A stretch of 12,619 nucleotides of DNA from assembly GCA_027296925.1 (NCBI GenBank), contig JAPUIP010000777.1, forward strand, positions 1-12,619. The letters are read 5' to 3'. Below the pieces are notes generated by a model, which did not search any database, had not been told where the DNA came from, and was given only the letters and a program-made list of their open reading frames with translations. Below are positions 6,709 through 12,619 of the stretch, piece by piece. The position numbers and the translations under genes were made by a program. The stretch is from Candidatus Poribacteria bacterium. GTDB taxonomy: Bacteria; Poribacteria; WGA-4E; PCPOR2b. Each line of letters begins with the position of its first letter. The stretch's first letter is position 1.

Positions 6709-8028
6709 CTACTCGGAATCTGCCAGTTCTCGGATTGCAGCCTTAACGGCTACCTCAACCGCCGGTGCGAATGGTGCGCTCTGCCGCCATCGCTTATAAG
6801 CGTTCGGTTCGTAGCCTCCCTCCCCAAGGGCTTGTGCGGTCGGCACATAAGTTTGGCAGCCCTGCGTGTAGCCGAGCGTGAATGTCCGATCTCCCCCCAA
6901 CAATTCCTGGGCATACAAGCCATATTCCAGAAAAAACTCGCCGGAAAACGTCATCCAATGCACGTCACCGATGTCCCACCGTGAGAAGGTGTAGTCCACC
7001 GTCGCAGGCACCCGCTTCTCTGCTTGTTCAAGGCGGACCTGCTGTGCCCACTGACGCATGGCGAGTTGGTAGCCCGCATTCCACGATGAACGCGCCGCTT
7101 TTTCTGCATCGCTCGCTTGAGCCGACCTGACCGCCTCAGAGACAACTCCATCCTGTTCAGACCGCGATGGCGCATCCCCAAGCGGCAACGGTCGCTTGAT
7201 GCGCCGAGTGCGGATGGCGTCCACGGCAACTCGCTCACATCCCGTTAAGGCGCGATCCACGGCGTCGGCAAGTTCACTCCCACAACGCATGGCATCGACC
7301 GGCGTCCCACCCCGAAATCTGCCATTTTCGCCCACGAGCTTTGGACGGACGTTTCCGAACATGCCGGGCAGGTACAGCGCAACGGCGCCACGATGCCGCG
7401 TTTCCAGGGCTAGCTGCGCTTGCCCCGGATAATCGCCCGAAACTTTCGGCCCAAGCAGAATCGTCGGATGACAACAGTAGCTGAAGAATACCCCCACCAA
7501 CGCATCATCTCCGCCATGACATGCAAGGATCGGCACACTTTTATCGATCACCCCCTCGGGGTTGGGAGCCATGACACATGTTCCTTCCGGGGTAATTCGC
7601 CGTCGATTCACATTAAAGTCGCAACTCGACCTGCCAAATGAGAGCGTGACGGGCGCCATACGAGATAGCAGGTCTGTTGCCAATTTGACCGCTCGATCAC
7701 GTAGACCATCGAAATACGGGCTAAAACCGCCATAGAGATCAATCGGGCACAGAATGGGGGCAGAGTGGCTGTGGCTGCTCGTGATCAGAATGCGATCCGC
7801 TGGAACGCCTGTCGCATCAGTGATTGCGTCCTCAAGTTCCGAAATCTCAGCGATGCCAAACCCGAGCGTATCTACTGCGATGGCGATTACGGGGGAATCG
7901 GAAGTCTGCATCACTGCGATACGTGCATAGATGTCGTCAAGAACACCTGTCGGTATACCAAAGAAGAAATCGGGGTAAACGCCGTTAATCGGTGGCGTTA
8001 TGGAAACCTTTCCAAAAGCGGCTTTCAT
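6709..8028 (-). CDS. Neutral/alkaline non-lysosomal ceramidase-family protein
   Basis: A 439-residue protein related to the N-terminal catalytic domain of zinc-dependent neutral ceramidases, which hydrolyse the amide bond of ceramide. Family features in order are KVSITPP near the start, SSHSHSAP (85-92; His86 and His88), NVNRRR (140-145), CCHPTILLG (185-193; His187), SGDYPG (197-202), LPGMFGNVRP (220-229), GEFFLEYG (363-370; Glu364) and GYTQGCQTYVPT (386-397; Tyr394). These include likely counterparts of the zinc ligands of the Pseudomonas enzyme. It differs in having no signal peptide and no C-terminal immunoglobulin-like domain, so it is probably cytosolic and its substrate may not be ceramide. 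I chose the ATG at 8026-8028, with GGAG five bases upstream. An ATG at 8098-8100 would add 24 residues unlike the family and has no binding site. It lies 96 bases after the PIN toxin gene on the same strand. Confidence 0.8.
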   Translation of the reverse strand: MKAAFGKVSITPPINGVYPDFFFGIPTGVLDDIYARIAVMQTSDSPVIAIAVDTLGFGIAEISELEDAITDATGVPADRILITSSHSHSAPILCPIDLYGGFSPYFDGLRDRAVKLATDLLSRMAPVTLSFGRSSCDFNVNRRRITPEGTCVMAPNPEGVIDKSVPILACHGGDDALVGVFFSYCCHPTILLGPKVSGDYPGQAQLALETRHRGAVALYLPGMFGNVRPKLVGENGRFRGGTPVDAMRCGSELADAVDRALTGCERVAVDAIRTRRIKRPLPLGDAPSRSEQDGVVSEAVRSAQASDAEKAARSSWNAGYQLAMRQWAQQVRLEQAEKRVPATVDYTFSRWDIGDVHWMTFSGEFFLEYGLYAQELLGGDRTFTLGYTQGCQTYVPTAQALGEGGYEPNAYKRWRQSAPFAPAVEVAVKAAIRELADSE

Positions 8029-8124
8029 CAAATCTCCAATCATGTCGGCGGAGCATTTTGGGGTGAGATAGTTCATTGGTACTTCTGATGAAAGCGCCAT
8101 ACAACAAGTATCTGATGCTGCTTC

Positions 8125-8607
8125 TTACTCGGGTATATCGCTCTCGTCTGCAATACGGGTGAGCCAATCCATGTCATCGAAATCTCCGTCGAAGCTCAGA
8201 ATAAACGCGATTCCTGATTCTTTACATGAAAGAGCAATCAGCGCATCGTGAAAATTGAGCTTGCCTTGGGTTTCTTCGATAAGCGACATAATATCATCGT
8301 AGAGGCATTCGATCTCTTGTGATACCCATGTGATCTCTTCTTTAGGCACAAGACGCCTTACAGCAGTAAGGACGGGCGAAAAATCTTGGGAACGTCTCTG
8401 TTCTTCCGTTCGTCGCGCCAAAACACTTACCGTTTCGTTAATGACACAATCCAGGTAAACGGGTTTGTACCCGAATTCAGTAAGCTTTGCCGAAATACCC
8501 CCTACTTTCTCGTGCCATTTGTCGTGTTCATCAACTTGTGCCACCATTGCATTGGTGTCAATCACAATCTGCTTAGTCCCAGTAATTTTCGGAGTCAACA
8601 ACAGCAT
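8125..8607 (-). CDS. PIN-domain ribonuclease toxin (VapC-like)
   Basis: About 160 residues forming a PIN domain, the metal-dependent ribonuclease fold of VapC toxins. Conserved acidic residues are visible: Asp17 in VIDTNAMV, Glu58 in INETVSVLARR, Asp121 in NFHDALIALSC, and Asp140 or Asp142 in SFDGDFDDM. At about 160 residues it is slightly longer than typical VapC proteins (130-140). It overlaps the end of the upstream antitoxin gene, the usual vapBC arrangement, which supports a toxin role. The start is ambiguous. GGAGGGG lies directly against the ATG at 8605-8607, too close to serve it, whereas it stands 6 bases from an in-frame TTG at 8599-8601, which may be the true start (158 residues). 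The RNA target cannot be predicted. Confidence 0.85.
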   Translation of the reverse strand: MLLLTPKITGTKQIVIDTNAMVAQVDEHDKWHEKVGGISAKLTEFGYKPVYLDCVINETVSVLARRTEEQRRSQDFSPVLTAVRRLVPKEEITWVSQEIECLYDDIMSLIEETQGKLNFHDALIALSCKESGIAFILSFDGDFDDMDWLTRIADESDIPE

Positions 8608-8800
8608 CCCCTCCAAGGCTCACGATGCCAGACAACTTCTTGAAATTTTCAAATGAACCCGTCTTTACGATGACTTTTCCCTTTTTCTCCGTTCTGGATT
8701 GGATAAACCGTGCAAAATCCAGCACTTCAGCCACTTGGTCATCAGACATCTCTTCGACGACTTTAAACAGAGATTCCCTCGAAGGAACTTGAGGTCGCAT
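8573..8800 (-). CDS. VapB-type antitoxin of the PIN toxin
   Basis: A 75-residue small acidic protein, presumably neutralising the PIN toxin encoded next to it. Residues 9-38 (ESLFKVVEEMSDDQVAEVLD and onward) form an amphipathic helical region like DUF2281-type antitoxins ('evLdFarFi'). The tail, GIVSLGGDAVVDSENYWD (58-75), resembles the toxin-binding C-terminus of many VapB proteins. I see no obvious AbrB or ribbon-helix-helix domain, so DNA binding and autoregulation are not assured. The start is the ATG at 8798-8800, preceded by AAAGGAGG with an 8-base gap. The frame is open to an ATG at 8984-8986, but that lies at or upstream of the predicted transcription start. The gene overlaps the toxin by 35 bases if the toxin's ATG is used, and its Gly-Gly codons (63-64) supply the toxin's ribosome binding site. 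Confidence 0.85.
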   Translation of the reverse strand: MRPQVPSRESLFKVVEEMSDDQVAEVLDFARFIQSRTEKKGKVIVKTGSFENFKKLSGIVSLGGDAVVDSENYWD

Positions 8801-8858
8801 GATAGAATCCTCCTTTATCCCAATGGGTAGTTTGGCTCTGGTAAATAGGCCCCCAGCA

Positions 8859-8956
8859 CCCCGATTCCCCGGTGGATCGGGACATTGGGAGTCGGGGAGC
8901 AAATCGAAGACTTTCGGTCGGAGACCGTAACCACAAGTGCATCTGCCGATGCGCTT
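8859..8956 (-). repeat. Three inverted repeats in the leader of the toxin-antitoxin operon
   Basis: Within about 100 bases of the long untranslated leader lie three stems. CCCCGATTCCC (8859-8869) pairs with GGGAGTCGGGG (8887-8897), 11 pairs with one T-G mismatch or wobble. CGGTC (8915-8919) pairs with GACCG (8923-8927). AAGTGCATC (8935-8943) pairs with GATGCGCTT (8948-8956), nine positions with one imperfect pair. None is followed by a T-run. They may fold in the antitoxin mRNA leader, bind a regulator as DNA, or be mobile palindromic repeats. Confidence 0.5.
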
Positions 8957-8988
8957 TCTTAATTTACCACAGTCAAGGTATTCCATTC

Positions 8989-9017
8989 ATTATATCACTT
9001 GTCTCAACAAGCATCAA
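8989..9017 (-). promoter_or_regulatory. Promoter of the antitoxin-toxin operon
   Basis: Read on the minus strand, TTGATG (9012-9017) and a perfect TATAAT (8989-8994) are separated by exactly 17 bases. Transcription would begin near 8982, giving an unusually long leader of about 180 bases before the antitoxin ATG. Confidence 0.7.
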
Positions 9018-9099
9018 CGGAAATTCTAGAGAGCCGACAAGGAACTGTCAGCGGACACTGAATTGCTTCGATTTGATGCTTTCAATTGATCTGTCAATG

Positions 9100-9108
9100 T
9101 GCTAAAAT
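9100..9108 (+). promoter_or_regulatory. Candidate extended -10 promoter for the aldolase gene
   Basis: TGCTAAAAT is a good extended -10 element (TGnTAnnnT). The -35 position at 9080-9085 (TTTCAA) is poor, as is common for extended -10 promoters. The leader would be about 90 bases. It diverges from the toxin-antitoxin promoter. Confidence 0.4.
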
Positions 9109-9151
9109 AGAGAGGTTAATGTTATGCTTGAACCTTTCAGAGATTGACAAA

Positions 9152-9176
9152 CCTCAACTGGTTTTTCACGTTGAGG
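9152..9176 (+). repeat. Inverted repeat in the aldolase leader
   Basis: CCTCAAC (9152-9158) and GTTGAGG (9170-9176) are a perfect 7-base inverted repeat around an 11-base loop, ending 28 bases before the aldolase start codon. It could be an operator or a leader hairpin; it does not cover the ribosome binding site. Confidence 0.4.
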
Positions 9177-9204
9177 CAAAACGAAGCAAGCAAAGAGGTG
9201 TAAA

Positions 9205-10074
9205 ATGGCAAGAGTCAATCGAGCAATCGAACTGCTCGAACAGGGACAACCGATCTATTATTCCGGCGCCGGAGAACTCAGTTACGAAGGCGGCGTCAAA
9301 GCTGCCCAGACCTGGGCGGATTATCTTGTTGTTGAATTGGAACATGGACTTTTCAACCTGCCTGCACTCGATGAGTTTATGCGCGGGCTGGTCGATGGCG
9401 GTCCCACAAAGAGTGGGCATCGCACACCGGCGGTGATCACCACGCTGCCAACGGACGGCACCGATGAACATGTGATGCGTGCAAACGCCTGGATGATCAA
9501 ACAGGTACTTGCGAGGGGGGTTCACGGGATTCTGCTATGCCATGCCGAAACGCCCGGCGCTGTGAAGGTATTCGTTGAATCGGCACGCTATCCATTCCAG
9601 ACGATTGGCGTCGGGGAAGGGCTCGATGTAGGGCGTCGCGGTGCCGGTGGACAGGGACATGCGGCATCGATCTGGGGCATATCGACATCGGAATATTTGG
9701 AGAGAGCCGATGTGTGGCCCCTCAACCCCAAAGGTGAAATTATGCTCGGGTTGAAAATTGAAAACAAACGCGCACTTGCCAATGCTGAGGGAAGCGCCAG
9801 CGTTCCCGGTATCGCCTTCGCGGAGTGGGGGCCGGGCGACATGGGGATGTCACACGGGTATTCCGATGCGCACGATCCGCCCTATGAGGACGACATGGCA
9901 AAGGCACGCGAGCGAGTAAAAGCTGCCTGCGATGCGGCAAAGGTTGCTTTCCTGAACGGTGTCAACCCAGACAACGTGACTCAGATGATTGACGAAGGTG
10001 TCAGGGTCGGTTCAGGTGGTCCGGAGGCTGCGGAGATCGGGCGCAAATATACGAAGCGCACCATGCCGTGGTAG
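9205..10074 (+). CDS. HpcH/HpaI aldolase/citrate lyase family protein
   Basis: A 289-residue TIM-barrel protein of the HpcH/HpaI family, class II metal-dependent aldolases that cleave 2-keto-3-deoxy acids to pyruvate and an aldehyde. Diagnostic pieces are LVVELEHGLFNL (41-52; Glu46-His47), ARGVHGILLCHAE (103-115), SARYPF (126-131), GRRGAGG (143-149), KIENKRA (184-190; probable metal ligand Glu186) and WGPGDMGMSHG (208-218; probable ligand Asp212). Compared by memory with E. coli HpaI, the active-site Asp before the Glu-His pair is Glu44. The conserved Arg of the 'P.vR' strand is replaced in TPAVITTLP (74-82). Substrate and even aldolase activity are therefore uncertain. The start ATG has AGAGGTG ending four bases upstream. 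The gene stands alone, convergent with the ELM1-family gene. Confidence 0.85.
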   Translation: MARVNRAIELLEQGQPIYYSGAGELSYEGGVKAAQTWADYLVVELEHGLFNLPALDEFMRGLVDGGPTKSGHRTPAVITTLPTDGTDEHVMRANAWMIKQVLARGVHGILLCHAETPGAVKVFVESARYPFQTIGVGEGLDVGRRGAGGQGHAASIWGISTSEYLERADVWPLNPKGEIMLGLKIENKRALANAEGSASVPGIAFAEWGPGDMGMSHGYSDAHDPPYEDDMAKARERVKAACDAAKVAFLNGVNPDNVTQMIDEGVRVGSGGPEAAEIGRKYTKRTMPW

Positions 10075-10100
10075 GAAACGCAAAACGTGAACAGTCATTG

Positions 10101-10141
10101 GGGATTATGGGTTGAACCTTGTGTCCATAATTCCCATAATC
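10101..10141. repeat. Inverted repeat with two alternative hairpins, between convergent genes
   Basis: GATTATGGG (10103-10111) pairs perfectly with CCCATAATC (10133-10141). The same left arm, as GGGATTATGG (10101-10110), can instead pair with CCATAATTCC (10125-10134) through ten positions with one wobble. The two right arms are near-identical tandem copies (TCCATAATT, CCCATAATC). The element lies 26 bases after the aldolase stop and 55 before the end of the opposing gene. There is no T-run. It may be a bidirectional terminator or a dispersed palindromic repeat. Confidence 0.5.
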
Positions 10142-10196
10142 GGCTGCGGATTTTTCAGCGGAATCGTGTAACAGGCTGACGTGCTACGCCTCCGTC

Positions 10197-11267
10197 TCAA
10201 ACCGAGCTCTGCTTGCTAAGAAGTTCAGTTACTGCCGCAGCAGCGATCTGTGTATCCTGCAACGGCTCGATGGGCGTCTTGTCTGCCAACGCCTTCTGAA
10301 GACTGATTTCCAAATCTTCAACCCCCGACCACGTCACGGAGGCACGGCGCATAATTTCCGGGTAAACTCGGCATCGCCTGGGACGGCGACGGGTCTTGTG
10401 ATCAACCGCCAAAATAATCGCCCGTTTGCCACTACTTGCAGCTTCGCAGACCATCGAGAAACTATCTTCGGTGACGACAATCAGATCCGACAGCGCGAAG
10501 ATTGTTCTGACCGGATCAATCAACGGATTTTCGCGGTGAGCGAGGACAAGGATTGGACACAGTTGCGCATCTGACAGCCGCTCAGCAATTAAATTCTCGA
10601 CGGCAATTGGCGTCCGGCGCGAAGTCGTCAACAAGATCTGCGTGTCCGAATTTGCTGCGAACCGCGTCAATGTTTCGATGAAATCGGCGGCTGTTTTCTC
10701 CGTAAGCGTGTCGTAGCGGTCCTCGCCACCAACCAGAACGCCGACTCGCCGCTGATCCGAAAGTTTCAAATCCCGCTGGAGTTGGTGGCATTGTGCGTTT
10801 AGGTTTGCCGGACAGATCTGATTGGGCACACCGGTTGTTTTGCAGACGTTCTTTTTGTCACGGCGGGGCCAATACATCTTGGGAAGGATGGCAAGGTCAA
10901 AGTAAGCGATGCCGACCGGCGATGGACGACGGCAAGTGACTGTTTTTGCGTTGAGGAGTTGTCCGACGAGCAGGTTGGGAGCGGCAACGGATGAACCTGT
11001 CGATAGAACGAGATTTGCCTGATGAATGGCGAAAATCGCATCGATCGTGACCTGCCGGAATGCCATGCGCAGACACGCCCTGATGAGCCAGTGCGGTAGT
11101 TTGAATCCACCGAACAATCGCATGAACACACGCAGGAAATTATCCCTTCGCTTACTGCGGAAATGCACGTTAACCCAATGGTAGTTACACTCTGGAATTC
11201 GTTGGATTATGCCTAAAGATTGGTTATAATGACCGGGTTTTCCGTCACTCAAAACGATGGCTTGCAT
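10197..11267 (-). CDS. ELM1/GtrOC1 family protein (glycosyltransferase-like)
   Basis: A 356-residue protein of the family named after plant mitochondrial-fission factor ELM1, common in bacteria and resembling GT-B glycosyltransferases; its biochemical role in bacteria is not settled. Matching segments are LSDGKPGHYNQ (6-16), STGSSVAAPN (89-98), the FDLAILPK...KKNVCKTTGVPN region (123-149), VGVLVGGEDRY (175-185), LLTTSRRTP (212-220), and LIVVTEDSFSMVCEAASSGK (262-281), the last corresponding to the nucleotide-sugar-binding part of GT-B enzymes. Length is close to that of bacterial relatives. The ATG at 11265-11267 fits the family but has no purine-rich binding site. The protein is basic around residues 292-300 (KTRRRPRRC). 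There is no signal peptide or membrane helix. It lies 71 bases after the STAS gene on the same strand and may be read through from it. Confidence 0.8.
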   Translation of the reverse strand: MQAIVLSDGKPGHYNQSLGIIQRIPECNYHWVNVHFRSKRRDNFLRVFMRLFGGFKLPHWLIRACLRMAFRQVTIDAIFAIHQANLVLSTGSSVAAPNLLVGQLLNAKTVTCRRPSPVGIAYFDLAILPKMYWPRRDKKNVCKTTGVPNQICPANLNAQCHQLQRDLKLSDQRRVGVLVGGEDRYDTLTEKTAADFIETLTRFAANSDTQILLTTSRRTPIAVENLIAERLSDAQLCPILVLAHRENPLIDPVRTIFALSDLIVVTEDSFSMVCEAASSGKRAIILAVDHKTRRRPRRCRVYPEIMRRASVTWSGVEDLEISLQKALADKTPIEPLQDTQIAAAAVTELLSKQSSV

Positions 11268-11338
11268 GGGAGTGATTCGATTACGGACTGTATGATACGC
11301 GAGACCTGAAACAGAAACGCCTCATGAGTCCATTTCTA

Positions 11339-11677
11339 TCAGAAATCAGCCAGGGCCTCTTCCTCCGAAGCCAAAATATCAATACTTCGGGCCAGACCGA
11401 TTATCCCGAAGGTTTTCCGCACCTGGTCGGAAGGGTGAGCGACGCGCAGAATTTGCCCTTTGTTGCGCATCTTCCAGATCAGCTTAACGATGAGTCCGAA
11501 CCCGATACTGGTAATAAAGCTTCGTCGGTCAAAGTTGAGCAGGATTTTTGCCGTGCTCTCAGCCTGCTCATAAGCCGCATCTATCCCTGCTTCCGAGTCC
11601 TCTGTGAGGTAACCTGTGATGTCAAATATGGCGACCTCCCCAATCTGCCTGACTGATATCTGAGTTTTTGATCGCAT
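11339..11677 (-). CDS. STAS-domain protein (anti-sigma factor antagonist-like)
   Basis: A 112-residue single STAS domain, the fold of SpoIIAA/RsbV proteins that bind anti-sigma kinases and are controlled by phosphorylation of one Ser or Thr. The layout is the family's: strand QIGEVAIFDITGYL (11-24), helix, strand KILLNFD (44-50), the phospho-loop FITSIGFGLIVKL (54-66), QILRVAH (75-81), then FGIIGLARSIDILASEEEAL (90-109). At the phosphorylation site the usual DSxG reads TSIG (56-59); Ser57 and Gly59 are kept and Asp is Thr. No anti-sigma kinase, phosphatase or sigma factor gene is in the window, so the partner is elsewhere. The ATG at 11675-11677 has AAAGGAGA four bases upstream, and a strong promoter lies further up. 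It probably heads a transcript that may include the ELM1-family gene. Confidence 0.85.
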   Translation of the reverse strand: MRSKTQISVRQIGEVAIFDITGYLTEDSEAGIDAAYEQAESTAKILLNFDRRSFITSIGFGLIVKLIWKMRNKGQILRVAHPSDQVRKTFGIIGLARSIDILASEEEALADF

Positions 11678-11743
11678 CTTCTCTCCTTTCGGCGTTTAAG
11701 GCAAACCCAACGAATATAAATTTAGCCGCTCCAGCATAGACCT

Positions 11744-11772
11744 ATTTTAGCCCATCTCCACAAAACTGTCAA
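11744..11772 (-). promoter_or_regulatory. Sigma-70 promoter of the STAS gene
   Basis: Read on the minus strand, a perfect TTGACA (11767-11772) and TAAAAT (11744-11749) are separated by 17 bases. Predicted start is near 11737, giving a leader of about 60 bases. Confidence 0.75.
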
Positions 11773-11823
11773 TAGGGTAGTCGCCGGAAGTTTGACTGAA
11801 CACATCCACATAGGAAGGTAAAT

Positions 11824-12619
11824 GTGAAAAGACCAAACATACTGATACTCTACACCGATCAGCAACGCTGGGACGCGCTGGGCGTCAACGGAAATACAGA
11901 TATTCAGACGCCACATCTGGATAAGCTGGCGTCCAGGGGCGTGAACTTCGATCACCACTTTGTGCAGAATCCGGTCTGTATGCCCAGCCGGGCGAGTTTT
12001 CTAACGGGGCAATATCCCTCAACCCTCTGCATCACGCACATGGGCGTTCCACTTCCCAAAGAGACGATCACCCTTCCGCGAATGCTTCGAAATTACGGAT
12101 ACACCTGCGCGAATATCGGCAAACTCCACTTCCTGCCTCACGCCAACCGTGACCACCGAGATATTCATCCGGACTACGGCTTCGATCACCTGGAGATCTC
12201 TGACGAGCCGGGATGCTATGCGGATGCTTATCGTGCGTGGGTGCAGCGCAAAGCACCGGACCAGCTTGACCACATTAGCGTCGGTTTACCGCCGGCGACC
12301 AAAACCTGGTATCAGATGATGGCGGTTCAGGATAGCATCAATCACCCAGAAGAACGCTTCCCCAAAAGAGCCATCCCTTTCCCCGGAAGGAGCGACGTGA
12401 CACATACGGCTTTCGTGGCAGAACAGACAATCGAGTTTATCCGCCGGCATCGCGAGGCAGCGTTCCTGTGCATCGCCGGATTTTATTCACCGCATTCGCC
12501 GTGGGTCGCGCCGCAGGAGTTCCTGGATCTTTACGACCCGATGAAGTTGACTCTGCCCGAATTCCCACCGGAGATTGACGCCAGGCGATCTGATGCCCTG
12601 TGTTCTGACGATGAACTGC
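11824..12619 (+). CDS. Sulfatase, N-terminal part (3' end outside window)
   Basis: An open frame from the GTG at 11824 to the window end gives the first 265 residues of an alkaline-phosphatase-superfamily sulfatase, which hydrolyses sulfate esters using a formylglycine made from a cysteine. The start of the fold is PNILILYTDQQRWDALG (4-20), with Asp12 and Gln13 where many sulfatases have two metal-binding Asp. The modification motif is CMPSR (52-56) with LTGQYP after it, so Cys52 is the predicted formylglycine. IGKLHF (98-103) holds the conserved Lys and His, and FYSPHSPW (about 225-232) is the usual substrate-loop His region. AGGAAGG (11812-11818) stands five bases before the GTG; an ATG two bases earlier runs straight into TGA. 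There is no signal peptide, suggesting a cytosolic enzyme. Substrate is unknown: choline sulfate, aryl sulfates or phosphonate esters are possible for DQ-type members. Confidence 0.9.
   Translation, partial: MKRPNILILYTDQQRWDALGVNGNTDIQTPHLDKLASRGVNFDHHFVQNPVCMPSRASFLTGQYPSTLCITHMGVPLPKETITLPRMLRNYGYTCANIGKLHFLPHANRDHRDIHPDYGFDHLEISDEPGCYADAYRAWVQRKAPDQLDHISVGLPPATKTWYQMMAVQDSINHPEERFPKRAIPFPGRSDVTHTAFVAEQTIEFIRRHREAAFLCIAGFYSPHSPWVAPQEFLDLYDPMKLTLPEFPPEIDARRSDALCSDDEL

Noticed and set aside
8029..8100. Upstream start for the ceramidase-family gene at 8098-8100
   Set aside because: No ribosome binding site there and 24 extra residues not seen in the family; the ATG at 8026-8028 has GGAG at good spacing.
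6709..8800. Antitoxin, PIN toxin and ceramidase-like protein as a three-gene defence system
   Set aside because: They share a strand and are close together, but the third gene has its own ribosome binding site 96 bases away and belongs to a metabolic hydrolase family. One locus does not support a functional link.
8801..8986. 62-residue N-terminal extension of the antitoxin to the ATG at 8984-8986
   Set aside because: That ATG sits within five bases of the predicted -10 box, hence at or before the transcription start. The internal ATG at 8798-8800 has an ideal AAAGGAGG, and the extension is Cys/Gly-rich and unlike antitoxins.
11792..11818. TTGACT as a -35 box for the sulfatase
   Set aside because: A -10 box at 17 bases would fall on the ribosome binding site, leaving almost no leader, and no TATAAT-like sequence is there.
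1..12619. Search for tRNA, rRNA, CRISPR arrays, transposases, integrases and prophage genes
   Set aside because: No cloverleaf-like segments, regularly spaced direct repeats or mobile-element proteins were found by reading. This is not a substitute for a covariance-model search.

Overview
This is a mid-GC bacterial chromosomal window with small, mostly monocistronic or two-gene units on both strands, AGGAGG-type ribosome binding sites and sigma-70-like promoters. There is no rRNA, tRNA, CRISPR array, transposase or phage gene. The mix (neutral-ceramidase-like protein, HpcH/HpaI aldolase, sulfatase, several SDR enzymes, ELM1-family protein, vapBC-type module) suits a large-genome environmental Gram-negative bacterium, for example a marine or sponge-associated lineage such as Poribacteria. 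That assignment is a low-confidence inference from gene content.

Layout. 1-1450: the 3' end of a DltE-like SDR gene (+), a palindromic GC-rich intergenic repeat, and a second, complete SDR gene (-). 1576-2064: an orphan C-terminal piece of a mercuric-reductase-like flavoprotein (+). 2120-3773: a two-gene ABC-2 exporter operon (-). 3852-4220: an HU gene behind a perfect TTGACA-17-TATAAT promoter (+). 4621-6284: a MoxR ATPase followed by hisB (+). 6343-6696: an orphan C-terminal beta-helix of GlgC (+). 6709-8028: a ceramidase-family protein (-). 8125-8800: an overlapping antitoxin/PIN-toxin pair (-) with a good promoter and an unusually long, hairpin-rich leader. 9205-10074: an HpcH/HpaI aldolase (+). 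10101-10141: a two-way inverted repeat between convergent genes. 10197-11677: an ELM1-family gene and a STAS-domain gene (-). 11824-end: a sulfatase running off the window (+).

How the genes relate. Clear functional units are the ABC ATPase/permease pair (stop and start one base apart) and the antitoxin/toxin pair (35-base overlap if the ATG start is used). MoxR-hisB and STAS-ELM1 are on the same strand and close together, but no functional link is evident. The rest are independent metabolic genes. No convincing new multi-gene system is visible. The items most worth following up are two genes kept only as intact C-terminal fragments, the structured leader of the toxin-antitoxin operon, the mutually exclusive hairpins at 10101-10141, and enzymes with altered key residues (aldolase, ABC ATPase Q-loop, SDR).
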